Assembly (NCBI RefSeq): GCF_000521215.1 | Contig: NZ_KI928930.1 | Location: forward strand, 204,033-268,032 | Source of the DNA: Labrenzia sp. DG1229 | GTDB lineage: Bacteria; Pseudomonadota; Alphaproteobacteria; Rhizobiales; Stappiaceae | Direction: 5' to 3' | Length of the DNA: 64,000 nt | In this document: positions 9,403 through 18,648 of the stretch, piece by piece | Layout of the letters: each line of letters starts with the position of its first letter | Numbering within the stretch: the stretch's first letter is position 1 | Program-made: the position numbers and the translations under genes | Notes under the pieces: generated by a model | Databases searched by the model: none | What the model was told of the DNA's origin: nothing | What the model saw: only the letters and a program-made list of their open reading frames with translations

Positions 9403-10233
9403 ATGAGGCAGAACTTCCGAAACTGGCCAGTTCTTCTGGTGCTGTTTGTCTTCTCCGCTCCGCTCCTGATCATGCTTACCTTCTTGCTGGTGGATGCGTT
9501 TACGACAAAGGTTCCGGGAACCATGTTCCCGAATGGTGTCACCCTGCACCATTTCCGCTTCCTGTGGACCGATCTCGACAACGGCAGCTGGGGCATCTGG
9601 GGCGTGACCCTGAACACCTTCAATTTCGCCCTGTTCACATCTCTTGCCGTTACCGCTATTTCGGTTACTGCCGGTTATGCCCTGTCTCGCCTGGCGTTCC
9701 CGGCGCGCGGGTTCTTTCTCGGCGGTCTGATCGTGCTTCACGCCTTTCCGACCGTCACGCTGATCATCGCGATATTCCTGATCCTGCAGTTGCTTGGTCT
9801 CTACAACACCCTGATCGGGGTCATCGTCGTCAAGGCAGCCCTGGAATTGCCCTTCGGCATCTGGGTAATGAAGGGCTTTTACGACACTGTTCCCTGGGAA
9901 ATCGAAATGGCCGGTGTCCAGGACGGGGCGAGCCGGTTCACTGTGTGGTGGAAACTGATCCTGCCCCAGGTCCAGCCCGGGTTGTTGGCGATCTTGATCT
10001 TCTCGTTTCTGTCAGGCTGGTCCGAATTCATCCTGCCGATGGTGCTTGCACCAGGTAATGATGCGCAGGTGCTGTCCACGTATCTGGCAACCATGCTTCT
10101 CGATGGCGGAACGCAGGCGGACTTCAATCTCTTCAAGGCCGTCGGCCTTTTCTACGCGCTGCCGGTCATCATCATCTATCTGGTTTTCCAGAACAAACTC
10201 ATGAACATCTATGGCGGAGGCACGAAGGGCTGA
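9403..10233 (+). CDS. ABC transporter permease (MalG/UgpE type)
   Basis: 276 residues with six predicted membrane segments and the binding-protein-dependent permease motif EMAGVQDGASRFTVWWKLIL (EAA loop) near residues 167-186. Length is normal for MalG/UgpE partners. It begins 4 bp after the first permease and its stop overlaps the ATPase start (TGATG at 10231-10235). It is inserted in the inner membrane and pairs with the product of the gene at 8097. Confidence 0.9.
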   Translation: MRQNFRNWPVLLVLFVFSAPLLIMLTFLLVDAFTTKVPGTMFPNGVTLHHFRFLWTDLDNGSWGIWGVTLNTFNFALFTSLAVTAISVTAGYALSRLAFPARGFFLGGLIVLHAFPTVTLIIAIFLILQLLGLYNTLIGVIVVKAALELPFGIWVMKGFYDTVPWEIEMAGVQDGASRFTVWWKLILPQVQPGLLAILIFSFLSGWSEFILPMVLAPGNDAQVLSTYLATMLLDGGTQADFNLFKAVGLFYALPVIIIYLVFQNKLMNIYGGGTKG

Positions 10234-11291
10234 TGCGTATCTCGATCGAAAATTTCACCAAGAGCTTCGGGACAACGACCGTGATCGAAGACATGTCCCT
10301 GGAGATCAACAGCGGGGAAATGCTGGCGCTGCTTGGTCCGTCCGGTTGCGGCAAGTCGACGACGCTGTTCGCAATCTGCGGCATCCACCGGATGAATTCG
10401 GGGCGCCTCTTGTTTGGCGAGCGCGATGTCACCCGGATATCCTCACAACAGCGCAATGTCGGCGTCGTGTTCCAGAATTACGCGCTTTACCCGCACATGA
10501 ATGTCTTCGACAACATCGCATTTCCGCTGAAGGTGCGAAGGGATTCCCGGGCAGACATTGAACGGAAGGTCAAGGAGATTGCGGATCTCGTTCACATCGG
10601 CGAACTGCTCCACCGCAAACCTGCTGAGCTATCCGGAGGCCAGCAGCAGCGCGTCGCTCTTGCACGTGCTCTGGTGCGCGAGCCCGACATTCTCCTGCTG
10701 GATGAGCCGCTTGCCAATCTGGACGCAAAACTGCGTCTTGAAATGCGCTCCGAAATCCGCCGAATCCAGCAACAGACGGGGATCACGGCCGTGCTTGTCA
10801 CGCATGACCAGGTCGAGGCGATGTCCATGTGCGACCGGATCGCGATCATGGACCAGGGGAAAATCATGCAGCTCTCGTCTCCCAAGGAGATGTATGAGGA
10901 TCCTTCCTCGGATTTTGTTGCAGGTTTCCTTGGCAATCCGCCGATTGCCTTTCTGGAAGGTGTCGCGGCGGAGGGGGGAATGCGTCTGGCCAATTCCGAG
11001 GTTACGCTTCCTGTTCCTGTCGCAATCAACTTGCCGGATCATGGCGCTGCGGTACGTTTTGGAATTCGGCCGGAATTTTTTCAGCCCGACAATGATCTAA
11101 AGATCAAAGGCAGGATCAGCTTCGTGGAAACGCAAGGCCGTGAAGAGCTTTATGACGTTACGCTGGAAAACGGCTCGGTACTGCGGTCGATCCAGTCGCA
11201 AGGCGGCAGTTTCAAATTGGGAGACAACGTGAACTGGGGGATCGCCGGAGACCGGATTCTGGCCTTCGATGCCGCTGGCAACAGGCTTTGA
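10233..11291 (+). CDS. ABC transporter ATPase (MalK/UgpC type)
   Basis: 352 residues. Walker A GPSGCGKST (35-43), Q-loop VFQNYALYPHM, signature ELSGGQQQR (about 132-140), Walker B ILLLDEP (153-159) and the H-loop VTHDQVEAM are all intact. A C-terminal TOBE/OB-like regulatory domain runs from about residue 240. Length and architecture match MalK/UgpC (about 350-370). It starts at the last base of the preceding permease's stop codon, so it is the energy-coupling subunit of the same importer. Confidence 0.93.
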   Translation: MRISIENFTKSFGTTTVIEDMSLEINSGEMLALLGPSGCGKSTTLFAICGIHRMNSGRLLFGERDVTRISSQQRNVGVVFQNYALYPHMNVFDNIAFPLKVRRDSRADIERKVKEIADLVHIGELLHRKPAELSGGQQQRVALARALVREPDILLLDEPLANLDAKLRLEMRSEIRRIQQQTGITAVLVTHDQVEAMSMCDRIAIMDQGKIMQLSSPKEMYEDPSSDFVAGFLGNPPIAFLEGVAAEGGMRLANSEVTLPVPVAINLPDHGAAVRFGIRPEFFQPDNDLKIKGRISFVETQGREELYDVTLENGSVLRSIQSQGGSFKLGDNVNWGIAGDRILAFDAAGNRL

Positions 11292-11301
11292 AGGGTCTCC
11301 G

Positions 11302-12792
11302 ATGACATCCTTTCTGCCTGGAAAGACCTGGGTTCAAGACCGCTGCGGCTGGCCTTTGGTGATCGCGCATCGCGGAGCCAGTGCCCATGCCTTTGACAAC
11401 ACGATGCGTGCTTTCAGGGTTGCACATGAGCTTGGCGCGGACATGTGGGAAGTCGATGTCCGCCTGACAAAGGATGGTGTACCGGTCGCGTTCCACGACG
11501 AGGATCTGAGAAAGACCTGCGGCGTTGACAGCCTGCTCTGCGATGTGACCGCAGAAGAGCTCTTTGAAATGACGGCCTCTGCGGGACGTCAGGCCCCCCG
11601 GTTTTCTGAGGTGGCCAGGTTGGCTGCGGAACTGGGCGCGGGAATTTATCTGGATGCAAAAGAGGGTCATGCCGCTTCCCTGGCGATCGAAAGCCTCGTA
11701 GAAAACCGAATCGAACGGGTCATTGTCGGTGCCAACACGCCGGAATATTGCGCCGAATTGATTGCAGGCGGTTGCCCGTATCCGGTCTCGATCCTCGTCG
11801 GTCTCGGCCGTGATCCGTTTGCAATCGCCAGCGTGTGCGGGGCAGAGCTTGTTCACCCGTGCTGGGAGCACGCGAGCGACAGGCCTGACAGGCTTCTTGA
11901 CGATACATTCTTCCGGAAAGCAAATTCGCTCGGGTTGCCTGTCGTGACCTGGCATGAAGAACGAGCAGATGTGCTGGCCAAGCTGGTTCAGATGCCCATA
12001 CTCGGCATTTGTTCCGATAAGCCGGAAATGGTCCGTCCTTACACATCCAATCCTTTGCATGTTCCTGAAATCGTTTGCCACCGGGGAGCTTGCAGGATTG
12101 CCCCTGAAAACACGGGTGCCAGTGCCAGGGCCGCCTGGGATGGTGGCTTTGACTACGTGGAGATCGATGTACGTGAAACGCGCGACGGGAACCTGGTCCT
12201 CCATCACGACGAAACCCTTGAGCGCACGACAACCGGGACGGGGTCGCTGGCTGGCCGCAACCTGAGTGAACTTCAGAAGCTGGATGCAGGCAATTGGTTC
12301 GATGCCTTTTTCAAGGGAACACGACTGCCCACGCTTTCGGAATTCGTTTTGTTTGCCGCGAAAGGCAACCGGAAACTATATGTCGAGATCAAGCAGGCTG
12401 ACGCTTTGAAGACGGCCGAGGAGGTTCTCTGCAAACTGTCGCCTGAACAGGTTTTCTTCTGGTCGTTCGATCAGAGCCGAATGAAGCAAATCCGTAAAGC
12501 TTACCCGAACGCACGTCTCATGGTTCGGCCGGAGGACTACGAAACGCTGGAGGACTGCCTGTCGGCTTATGACGCCGATATCGTCGAATTCAATGCCCGG
12601 AACGCGAACCCTGGGGACGTTGCATCGGTTCGGGCTGCAGGGCGCAAGGTTATGCTTGCCTATATGGGTGACGACCTTAACGTCCTTTCGGAGCTCGTTC
12701 AGCTTCAACCGGATCTTCTCAACGTGAATGAACCGTTTCTTGTCCGGAAGATGTTCATTCAAACGGACAAGGACGGAAAAAGCGATGGCTGA
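11302..12792 (+). CDS. Tandem-domain glycerophosphodiester phosphodiesterase
   Basis: 496 residues holding two GDPD TIM-barrels in one chain; family members such as UgpQ are about 250 residues. Domain 1 has IAHRGAS (H about 23), FDNT, WEVDV and FHDED. Domain 2 (from about residue 260) has CHRGA, PENT, VEIDV and HHDET. Domain 1 carries DNT where the family has ENT, so it may be altered in metal binding; domain 2 looks canonical. No signal peptide, so cytoplasmic. ATG 11302 has AAGGG 6 bases upstream and lies 10 bp after the ATPase stop; ATG 11269 is possible but overlaps. Probable role: hydrolysis of the imported phosphodiester. Confidence 0.87.
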   Translation: MTSFLPGKTWVQDRCGWPLVIAHRGASAHAFDNTMRAFRVAHELGADMWEVDVRLTKDGVPVAFHDEDLRKTCGVDSLLCDVTAEELFEMTASAGRQAPRFSEVARLAAELGAGIYLDAKEGHAASLAIESLVENRIERVIVGANTPEYCAELIAGGCPYPVSILVGLGRDPFAIASVCGAELVHPCWEHASDRPDRLLDDTFFRKANSLGLPVVTWHEERADVLAKLVQMPILGICSDKPEMVRPYTSNPLHVPEIVCHRGACRIAPENTGASARAAWDGGFDYVEIDVRETRDGNLVLHHDETLERTTTGTGSLAGRNLSELQKLDAGNWFDAFFKGTRLPTLSEFVLFAAKGNRKLYVEIKQADALKTAEEVLCKLSPEQVFFWSFDQSRMKQIRKAYPNARLMVRPEDYETLEDCLSAYDADIVEFNARNANPGDVASVRAAGRKVMLAYMGDDLNVLSELVQLQPDLLNVNEPFLVRKMFIQTDKDGKSDG

Positions 12793-13801
12793 TCGAGGGA
12801 GTTCGAAGAAACAGGTCAATTCCTTCGATGTCGCCCGGCTTGCTGGCGTTTCACGTTCCGCCGTGTCGCGAACCTTTACCGACGGTGCCAGCGTCTCTGA
12901 GGAAACACGCGAAAAAGTGACGAAGGCCGCGACAGAACTCGGCTATCGGGTCAATGTTCTGGCGCGCTCGTTGCACAAGCAGAAATCCGATCTGGTCGGT
13001 GTGGTCGCCGCGGACCTTGACAACCCCTTCAGGGGTGAGCAGATCGATCTTTTGTCGCAAGGCCTTTTGGAAATGGGACTGCGCCCCATTCTTCTCAGGG
13101 GAGACCCCTCGACCGACGTTGCCGATCTTATCGGCTCCCTGCTTCAATACAGCGTTGCCGGTGTCATCGTGACGTCCGACACGCCACCTGAAGAAATCTG
13201 CCGCGAATGCCTTGAAAACGGCGTGCCGCTTGTCGTGGTCAACAAGCGCGATCCAGGTGCCCCGGTCGATCGCGTCGTGACCGACTTCGAGGGTGGTGGA
13301 AGGTTGGCATTCGATCATCTCATCTCGTGCGGTTGCCGGAAACTCGCCGTCGTGACACCGGAGAGATCGTCTTATTCGGTGAACGGTCGGGCACTCGCGT
13401 TCGAACAGGCGGCCAATGATGCCGGCATCCCGGTGGTTCGCATTGCCTGGGGAACTCAATCCTATGATGGTGGCCTGGCGGCATCCGCTTACGTCAACCG
13501 CGTGAAGAGCGAAATCGACGGAGTCTTCTGTACGGCCGATTATCTTGCATTGGGCGTCCTCGACGGATTGCGCCATGAACACGGCATCAGGGTGCCGGAG
13601 GATATGCAGGTGATTGGCTACGACGACATAGTTCAGGCATCCTGGAAGTCGTATGACCTGACCACAATCGTTCAAAGCCGCAAGGATCTTTGCGATATTA
13701 CGCTGAACCTTCTGATGCAGCGACTGGTGGATCCGGATCTGCCGCAACAGATTGAGGTGAGTGGTGTCTCGTTGAGGCAACGGAAAACCACCACAGGCTG
13801 A
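12785..13801 (+). CDS. LacI-family transcriptional regulator
   Basis: 338 residues. N-terminal LacI helix-turn-helix with FDVARLAGVSRSAVSRTF, then the hinge region LARSLHKQKSDLVGVV and a periplasmic-binding-protein-like effector domain ending GVSLRQRKTT. The chosen ATG 12785 overlaps the end of the phosphodiesterase gene by 8 bp and starts just before the helix-turn-helix, as usual for the family; a longer frame begins inside the previous gene. It is last in the ABC operon and probably represses it through the palindrome at 6581-6596. The inducer is unknown. Confidence 0.88.
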   Translation: MADRGSSKKQVNSFDVARLAGVSRSAVSRTFTDGASVSEETREKVTKAATELGYRVNVLARSLHKQKSDLVGVVAADLDNPFRGEQIDLLSQGLLEMGLRPILLRGDPSTDVADLIGSLLQYSVAGVIVTSDTPPEEICRECLENGVPLVVVNKRDPGAPVDRVVTDFEGGGRLAFDHLISCGCRKLAVVTPERSSYSVNGRALAFEQAANDAGIPVVRIAWGTQSYDGGLAASAYVNRVKSEIDGVFCTADYLALGVLDGLRHEHGIRVPEDMQVIGYDDIVQASWKSYDLTTIVQSRKDLCDITLNLLMQRLVDPDLPQQIEVSGVSLRQRKTTTG

Positions 13802-13903
13802 CAGTTCCCTGCAAACGCGTCCGGGAAGCACACCGGAGGGAAAGTACTGGGTATGTGGCAACCTGGAGCCGCCCGGACCTGCGGCAATGGAAGGTCCGGC
13901 GAC

Positions 13904-14959
13904 CTAATCCGCGCTGTAACCATTGAACACGATATGAACCTTCATGGCACGCTCCCTGTCACCGGCAAGGTCAAATGCTTCAACCGCCTGTTCAAGCGGA
14001 TAGGAAGGGCTGATGATCGGTCCAACGTCTATTGTTCCCTCATCGATTGCCTTGACCGCGGCTGCGAATTCCGCGTGAAATCGGTGTGTTCCCCTGACCG
14101 TTATCTCCTTGCTGACAATCAGGTTGAGCGGCATGGGCGTGTCTCCCGCAACCCCGACGGTTACGAGCGTTCCACGCGGTCTCAGGCTGAGCATGGCGTC
14201 CTTGATCGCAGCAGCTGACGCGGAACATTCAAAGGCAACATCGAACTGTCCCTTGTCGGTCTTGTATGGATCAAGGCCATCAGGATCAGTGCTCAGGTCA
14301 ATGGTTTTGTTCGCACCCATTTGTCTTGCCACGGCAAGCGGCATCGCCTGCAGATCCGTGACGGCAATTTCGGAGGCTCCAGCGTCTTTCGCCACGGCAA
14401 CGCACAACGCGCCAATGGGTCCCGCTCCTGTTACAAGAACCCGTTGACCCTTGAGGTCGGGCGCTTGCGCGCAGGCATGCAGGCAAACTGCCAGAGGTTC
14501 TGCGCAGGCGGCCTTGCGGGCCGAAACCTTGTTCCGGTAACGGAATGCCTGTCGCGCAGGCACGACAACCCGTTCGCGAAAGAGGCCTTGTTCGTGCGGA
14601 AGTCGGTAAGCCGATCCCATGAACCGCATTTCCAGGCAATGAACCTCTTCTCCTGCCTTGCAGAACTTGCAGTTCCCGCACGGTTGGCTTGGATTGATGG
14701 CAACAAGATCGCCAGTTCGAAGCGCTCCGACTCCTTCACCGACCCCAACAACACGACCGGCTGCCTCGTGACCCATGGCGATAGGTTCTCTCACACGCAC
14801 AGGGCCGAAGCCGCCATCATGGTAATAGTGAAGGTCTGAGCCGCAGATACCGCCGGCAAGAATATCGACCTTTATTTCTCCGGGTCCCGATTGCGGTTCA
14901 GGATGCTTTTCAAGCCTCAGGTCACGGATTCCATGCAGGACACAGGCGCGAGACATCAT
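13904..14959 (-). CDS. Zinc-dependent medium-chain dehydrogenase (L-idonate/L-gulonate 5-dehydrogenase type)
   Basis: 351 residues from ATG 14959, with AGGA 6 bases upstream; a longer frame to 15121 lacks support. Catalytic zinc ligands are in GGICGSDLHYYHDGG and GHEAAG. Structural zinc cysteines are in CGNCKFCKAGEEVHC. The Rossmann motif is VTGAGPIGALC. The sequence is closest in feel to IdnD-type polyol/aldonate dehydrogenases. It is the last gene of an operon with GntR and TRAP genes, opposite a mannonate dehydratase. Inference: it oxidises an imported aldonate (L-gulonate or L-idonate), or supplies the missing fructuronate/mannonate redox step. Confidence 0.82.
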   Translation of the reverse strand: MMSRACVLHGIRDLRLEKHPEPQSGPGEIKVDILAGGICGSDLHYYHDGGFGPVRVREPIAMGHEAAGRVVGVGEGVGALRTGDLVAINPSQPCGNCKFCKAGEEVHCLEMRFMGSAYRLPHEQGLFRERVVVPARQAFRYRNKVSARKAACAEPLAVCLHACAQAPDLKGQRVLVTGAGPIGALCVAVAKDAGASEIAVTDLQAMPLAVARQMGANKTIDLSTDPDGLDPYKTDKGQFDVAFECSASAAAIKDAMLSLRPRGTLVTVGVAGDTPMPLNLIVSKEITVRGTHRFHAEFAAAVKAIDEGTIDVGPIISPSYPLEQAVEAFDLAGDRERAMKVHIVFNGYSAD

Positions 14960-14967
14960 GGTGGATC

Positions 14968-16245
14968 CTATTGGAAGATGAGGTTCGGCAACCAGGTTGC
15001 CAGGGCCGGGATGAATGACACCAGCAAGAGAACGATGATATTGCTCAATAGGAAGGGAAGGATTGCCTTGACCACCGGTGTCAGCGGTAACCGGGCGATG
15101 CCCGCGCAGACAAACAGGCAAACTCCGACCGGTGGTGTCGTCAGGCCGATCATCAGGTTGAGCACCGCGAATGTCGCAAAATGCAGGGGTTCAATACCGA
15201 CTGCCTGCGCGAGAGAAAGCAGGGGCACGAAGAGGATGATCAACGCGGCAATCGTTTCCATGAACATGCCGACAAAGAGCAGGAGCAGGTTGATGATCAG
15301 GATAACGAGAATGGGATTGTCTGTAATCGACAATACGGCGCTGGCGATGGCCTGAGGTATCCGTTCCGAGACGAGGATCCAGCCGAATACGTTCGCCAGT
15401 CCGACAAGAGCCAGGATCGAGGCTGCCGAAACGGCGCTGTCCACGATGATCTTCGGTACTTTTTTCAGCGGCAGTTCGCGGTAGACGAACGCTCCGACAA
15501 TGAACGCGTAAACACTTGCGACAACTGCGGTTTCGGTGGGTGTGGCGATGCCGCTCAGGAGCCCGTAGATGATGATGCCGGTCATGGCGATCGCCCAGAA
15601 AGCGCTTCCCAGGGAGCGCACAAGTTCCCTTGCGCCGCGCCAGGGTTCACGGGGAAAGTTCTTCCGACGAGCGATCACGTAGCAGGTGATCATCATCGCA
15701 AGCCCCATCAAAAGCCCCGGAACGGCGCCTGCCATGAACATCTGGCCAACTGAAATTCCGCTGAGCGCTCCGACGATGATCATCGGGACACTCGGTGGAA
15801 TGATCGGGCCGACCGTGGAGGAGGCGGCCGTGACGGCTGCGGAAAAGTCAGCCGGATAACCGGCTTTTTTCATGCCCGGTATCATGACACCACCAATGGA
15901 GGCAGCATCCGCGACGGCCGTTCCGGTAATGCCTCCGAAGAGCATGGAGGCGCCGATATTGGTCAGGCCGAGTCCGCCCCGGACCCAGCCGACCAGAGCA
16001 TTCGCAAACCGGATGATGCGTTCGGTGATGCCGCCATTGTTCATCAGGTTTCCGGCAAGAATGAAACCCGGAATACTCAGGAGGACAAAAACGTCTATCC
16101 CCGCGTAGACCTTTTGCGGGATGACAACCAGCGGAATGCCGGAGACCAGCAGATAGCTTAGGGACGAAAGTCCGAGGGCGATGGCAACGGGGATGCCGAT
16201 TACGAGCGATCCCACGAATACGGCAAACAGAACAAAGACCTCCAC
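14968..16245 (-). CDS. dctM: TRAP transporter large permease (DctM family)
   Basis: 425 residues with about twelve membrane segments. DctM hallmarks are SIPGFILAGNLMNNGGI, TGTAVADAASIGGVMIPGMKKAGYP, IIPPSVPMIIVGALSG and a C-terminal GLTTPPVGVCLFVCAGI. Length matches the family (about 425). It starts 2 bp after the small permease's stop codon and ends 8 bp before the dehydrogenase start, in one operon. It forms the sodium-coupled translocation channel for the ligand delivered by the binding protein at 16808. The symbol denotes the family only. Confidence 0.93.
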   Translation of the reverse strand: MEVFVLFAVFVGSLVIGIPVAIALGLSSLSYLLVSGIPLVVIPQKVYAGIDVFVLLSIPGFILAGNLMNNGGITERIIRFANALVGWVRGGLGLTNIGASMLFGGITGTAVADAASIGGVMIPGMKKAGYPADFSAAVTAASSTVGPIIPPSVPMIIVGALSGISVGQMFMAGAVPGLLMGLAMMITCYVIARRKNFPREPWRGARELVRSLGSAFWAIAMTGIIIYGLLSGIATPTETAVVASVYAFIVGAFVYRELPLKKVPKIIVDSAVSAASILALVGLANVFGWILVSERIPQAIASAVLSITDNPILVILIINLLLLFVGMFMETIAALIILFVPLLSLAQAVGIEPLHFATFAVLNLMIGLTTPPVGVCLFVCAGIARLPLTPVVKAILPFLLSNIIVLLLVSFIPALATWLPNLIFQ

Positions 16246-16247
16246 GC

Positions 16248-16745
16248 TCAGGTCTCCCGATTCATTTGAGAATCATCAGCCGACAACAGCGTCAGAACGG
16301 CTCGAACCATTGCAAAGGCAAACAGGAGAAGAAAAAGAAGAAATACGCTGAAATGGATAAAGGACATCTGTAGGCCCATTGCCGGAGATTTCTGGAGTAA
16401 CCCGATTTGCACGTATTTCCAGGCACCGGGCAGCAAGATGGCCGCAAGAAACGCAGTTGCCAGAGAGGCGACCAGACGCAGAATACGCGGCCAGGGATCG
16501 GGAAGGGTGTCGCAGACGATGTCGACATTCACCAGGTCTCCGCTCATCAGACCCAATCCGACACCAAGCGCCGTCATGTAGATCAACGCAAACCGGGTAA
16601 GTTCTTCTGTCCAGACGGGAGAGTCGCCGATCGTTCGCCCCAGCACCTGGGTGAGCACCGCCATGATCAGAACCATGAAGGCAACAAACACCCCTATGCG
16701 GCAGAGAAGCTCGAGGCTTCGATGGACTTGGAGAATGACCTTCAT
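16248..16745 (-). CDS. dctQ: TRAP transporter small permease (DctQ family)
   Basis: 165 residues with four predicted membrane helices. The conserved DctQ region TQVLGRTIGDSPVWTEELTRFALIYMTALG precedes MSGDLVNVDIV. Length is normal (about 160-180). It lies between the binding-protein and large-permease genes, 2 bp from the latter. It is the membrane partner that stabilises the large permease. The symbol denotes the family only. Confidence 0.92.
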   Translation of the reverse strand: MKVILQVHRSLELLCRIGVFVAFMVLIMAVLTQVLGRTIGDSPVWTEELTRFALIYMTALGVGLGLMSGDLVNVDIVCDTLPDPWPRILRLVASLATAFLAAILLPGAWKYVQIGLLQKSPAMGLQMSFIHFSVFLLFLLLFAFAMVRAVLTLLSADDSQMNRET

Positions 16746-16764
16746 GAATTGACCTGGATAAAGA

Positions 16765-16792
16765 CCCGCCGCCAGGTAATCCCGGCGGCGGG
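16765..16792 (-). terminator. Intercistronic stem-loop after the TRAP binding-protein gene
   Basis: CCCGCCGCC and GGCGGCGGG form a perfect 9-bp GC stem around a 10-base loop. It begins 15 bp after the binding-protein stop (minus strand) and lies before the small permease gene. No T-run follows. It probably sets a higher transcript level for the binding protein than for the permeases. Confidence 0.6.
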
Positions 16793-16807
16793 CAAGTTGG
16801 GGAGGGA

Positions 16808-17785
16808 CTACTTCTGACTGTTGAAGAGATCTTCCACGATCGGTTTGACCTCGTCGTTCACGTTCGCCAGAACTGCGTCCTTCGCCGCTGCTGCATAGGC
16901 TGCTCCATCGACCTCGACAAAGGTCATTCCCTTGTCTTCCAGATAGGCGCGGTCTTCTGCGAGGCTGGCCTCAAGAAGTCCTCGTTCAAAAGCCTGGGCG
17001 CGTTTCGCCGCTTCAAGAACGTTTGCCTGGTCTTCGGGGCTGAGGTTTTGCCAGGTCGATTCAGCAATCGTCAGGTAGATCCAGGATCTGACGTGCTGGG
17101 TCAGGTTCACATGTGACTGGACCTCGTTGAAATTCGCCGAACGGATCAGGGCGAGCGGGTTTTCCTGAGCCCCGATGGTTCCGTTCTGCAAGCTTGTGAA
17201 CACTTCCGAAAAGGCCATGGGTGTCGGCGCGGCCCCAAGGGCTTTCCAAACGTCAACGAAGAGTGGCACGTTGGGAACGCGCATCTTCAGACTCTCAAGC
17301 TGATCCGGAGACGGGATGGCCCGGTTTGACGTGAGATTGCGTGGTCCGCGCGCGAAATAGGCAATTGGCCTGATCTGCGCTTTTTCGACAATTTGTGCCT
17401 TGATCTTGTCGCCGATATCACCGGAGGCGATTTCGTCCATATGCTCGGTCGATGCATATGCGTATGGCACTGCGAGAAGCGCTGCCATCGGAGCCCAGTT
17501 CTGCAGGCTTTCGCCGGTGATTGTCATGTCGACCGTGCCAAGCTGCATGCCATTGATCAGGTCGATTTCCTTGCCGAGCGACTCGTTCGGATAGACCTCG
17601 ACTGCGATCCGCCCGTCGGTCAGCGCCGAAAGCTCCTCACCGAATTTGACCGCTGCCTTGTGCCAGGCATTCTGCTCGTTTGCCAGGTGACCCAGCTTCA
17701 ATGTCGTTTCCTGCGCCATTGCAGCACCTGCAGCGAACTGCGATACGACGCATGCCGCGAGGAAAGTCTTAAATCTGAATGCCAT
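16808..17785 (-). CDS. dctP: TRAP transporter solute-binding protein (DctP family)
   Basis: 325 residues. A Sec signal peptide (FLAACVVSQFAAGAAMAQ) is followed by ETTLKLGHLANEQNAWHKAA, the DctP opening. The ligand-carboxylate region contains LKMRVPNVPLFVDVWKALGA, whose Arg in this motif binds the substrate carboxylate in the family. AAPTPMAFSEVFTSLQNGTI and QENPL follow. It is first of the three TRAP genes, right after GntR. Because the opposite gene is mannonate dehydratase, the ligand is probably a hexuronate or aldonate. The symbol denotes the family only. Confidence 0.92.
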   Translation of the reverse strand: MAFRFKTFLAACVVSQFAAGAAMAQETTLKLGHLANEQNAWHKAAVKFGEELSALTDGRIAVEVYPNESLGKEIDLINGMQLGTVDMTITGESLQNWAPMAALLAVPYAYASTEHMDEIASGDIGDKIKAQIVEKAQIRPIAYFARGPRNLTSNRAIPSPDQLESLKMRVPNVPLFVDVWKALGAAPTPMAFSEVFTSLQNGTIGAQENPLALIRSANFNEVQSHVNLTQHVRSWIYLTIAESTWQNLSPEDQANVLEAAKRAQAFERGLLEASLAEDRAYLEDKGMTFVEVDGAAYAAAAKDAVLANVNDEVKPIVEDLFNSQK

Positions 17786-17791
17786 GTTCCG

Positions 17792-18523
17792 TCACTCCCT
17801 GTTGAATGGTGATCCATCAGTCGCCAGATCCTCGCAGCGATCAAAATAGATCTGATTTCTCTGAATGATCTGGGGCAGAGTTTTGAGGATCTCGTTCAGA
17901 TGTTCACGCATCGCCCGGGAGGCTGTGTCCGGGTTGCCTGTTTCGATCTGATCGACAATGGCCGTGTGCTGTTTGATCAGCGTGGCGATTGGAAAGAGTT
18001 CGAAGCTCAGGAACCTGACCCGGTCCATCTGGCTCTTCAACCCTTCCACGAATTGCCACGCGACGTCCTTTCCGGCAGCCTCTGCAAGGGTGCGGTGGAA
18101 TATCTCGTCTTCATTGATGAAGTCCGCGGAGGACGTTTTGCCGATCTTGGCCTGGTTCCGCAATTGCGAACGCAACTCCTGAACCAGTGCCGGCTGTGGA
18201 TCCTGTGCGAGCAACCGCACGATGTCAGCCTCGACGGCTTCCCGAACGAACCGCGATTGCAGAACGGTCGGGTAGTCGATCTTGGTGACAAGTGTGCTGC
18301 GTTGTGGCCGGATCAGGAGAAGACCCTCCTCGGCCAGTTTGATGAAAGCTTCGCGGACCGGTTGCCGGCTGATGCCATAGCTCTTGGCGATCTCTGCCTC
18401 GGACAGTTTGCTGCCCGGCGGGAGGTCATTCTTGACAATACGCTCACGCATGATGCGTCGCACTTGCGGTGCGATCGCAACGGTATCGTCAAGCCACGTA
18501 TCGATTACGACTTCGTTCAACAC
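17792..18523 (-). CDS. GntR-family regulator (FadR/FCD subfamily)
   Basis: 243 residues. N-terminal winged helix with LSEAEIAKSYGISRQPVREAFIKLAEEGLL; C-terminal all-helical FCD domain (about 95-225) carrying metal/acid-binding histidines, including DEIFHRTLAEAAG. It sits 6 bp upstream of the TRAP binding-protein gene in the same direction and is divergent from the mannonate dehydratase gene. It most likely represses both arms until a sugar-acid intermediate binds. The palindrome at 18567-18583 in the divergent gap is a candidate site. Confidence 0.9.
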   Translation of the reverse strand: MLNEVVIDTWLDDTVAIAPQVRRIMRERIVKNDLPPGSKLSEAEIAKSYGISRQPVREAFIKLAEEGLLLIRPQRSTLVTKIDYPTVLQSRFVREAVEADIVRLLAQDPQPALVQELRSQLRNQAKIGKTSSADFINEDEIFHRTLAEAAGKDVAWQFVEGLKSQMDRVRFLSFELFPIATLIKQHTAIVDQIETGNPDTASRAMREHLNEILKTLPQIIQRNQIYFDRCEDLATDGSPFNRE

Positions 18524-18566
18524 GAGAAGTCCTCCCAGCGTCGTTATCTACCATACTGCCATACTA

Positions 18567-18583
18567 GTCAACAAAAATTTGAC
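18567..18583. promoter_or_regulatory. Candidate GntR operator
   Basis: Inverted repeat GTCAA-N7-TTGAC in the 125-bp divergent region between the GntR gene and the mannonate dehydratase gene. A direct repeat of CCATACT (about 18551-18564) lies beside it. Either could be the site bound by the adjacent regulator. Confidence 0.45.
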
Positions 18584-18648
18584 AAGTGGCGGTGAAGCAT
18601 TCAAAAAATGAGTCACATACTTATTCAAGGCTACAGGAGGGAGCAGGG

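Noticed and set aside
11212-12207. 331-codon minus-strand frame
   Set aside because: Antisense shadow of the tandem phosphodiesterase gene, whose plus frame carries both catalytic motif sets.
12851-13861. 336-codon minus-strand frame
   Set aside because: Antisense to the LacI gene, which has a clear helix-turn-helix and family ending.
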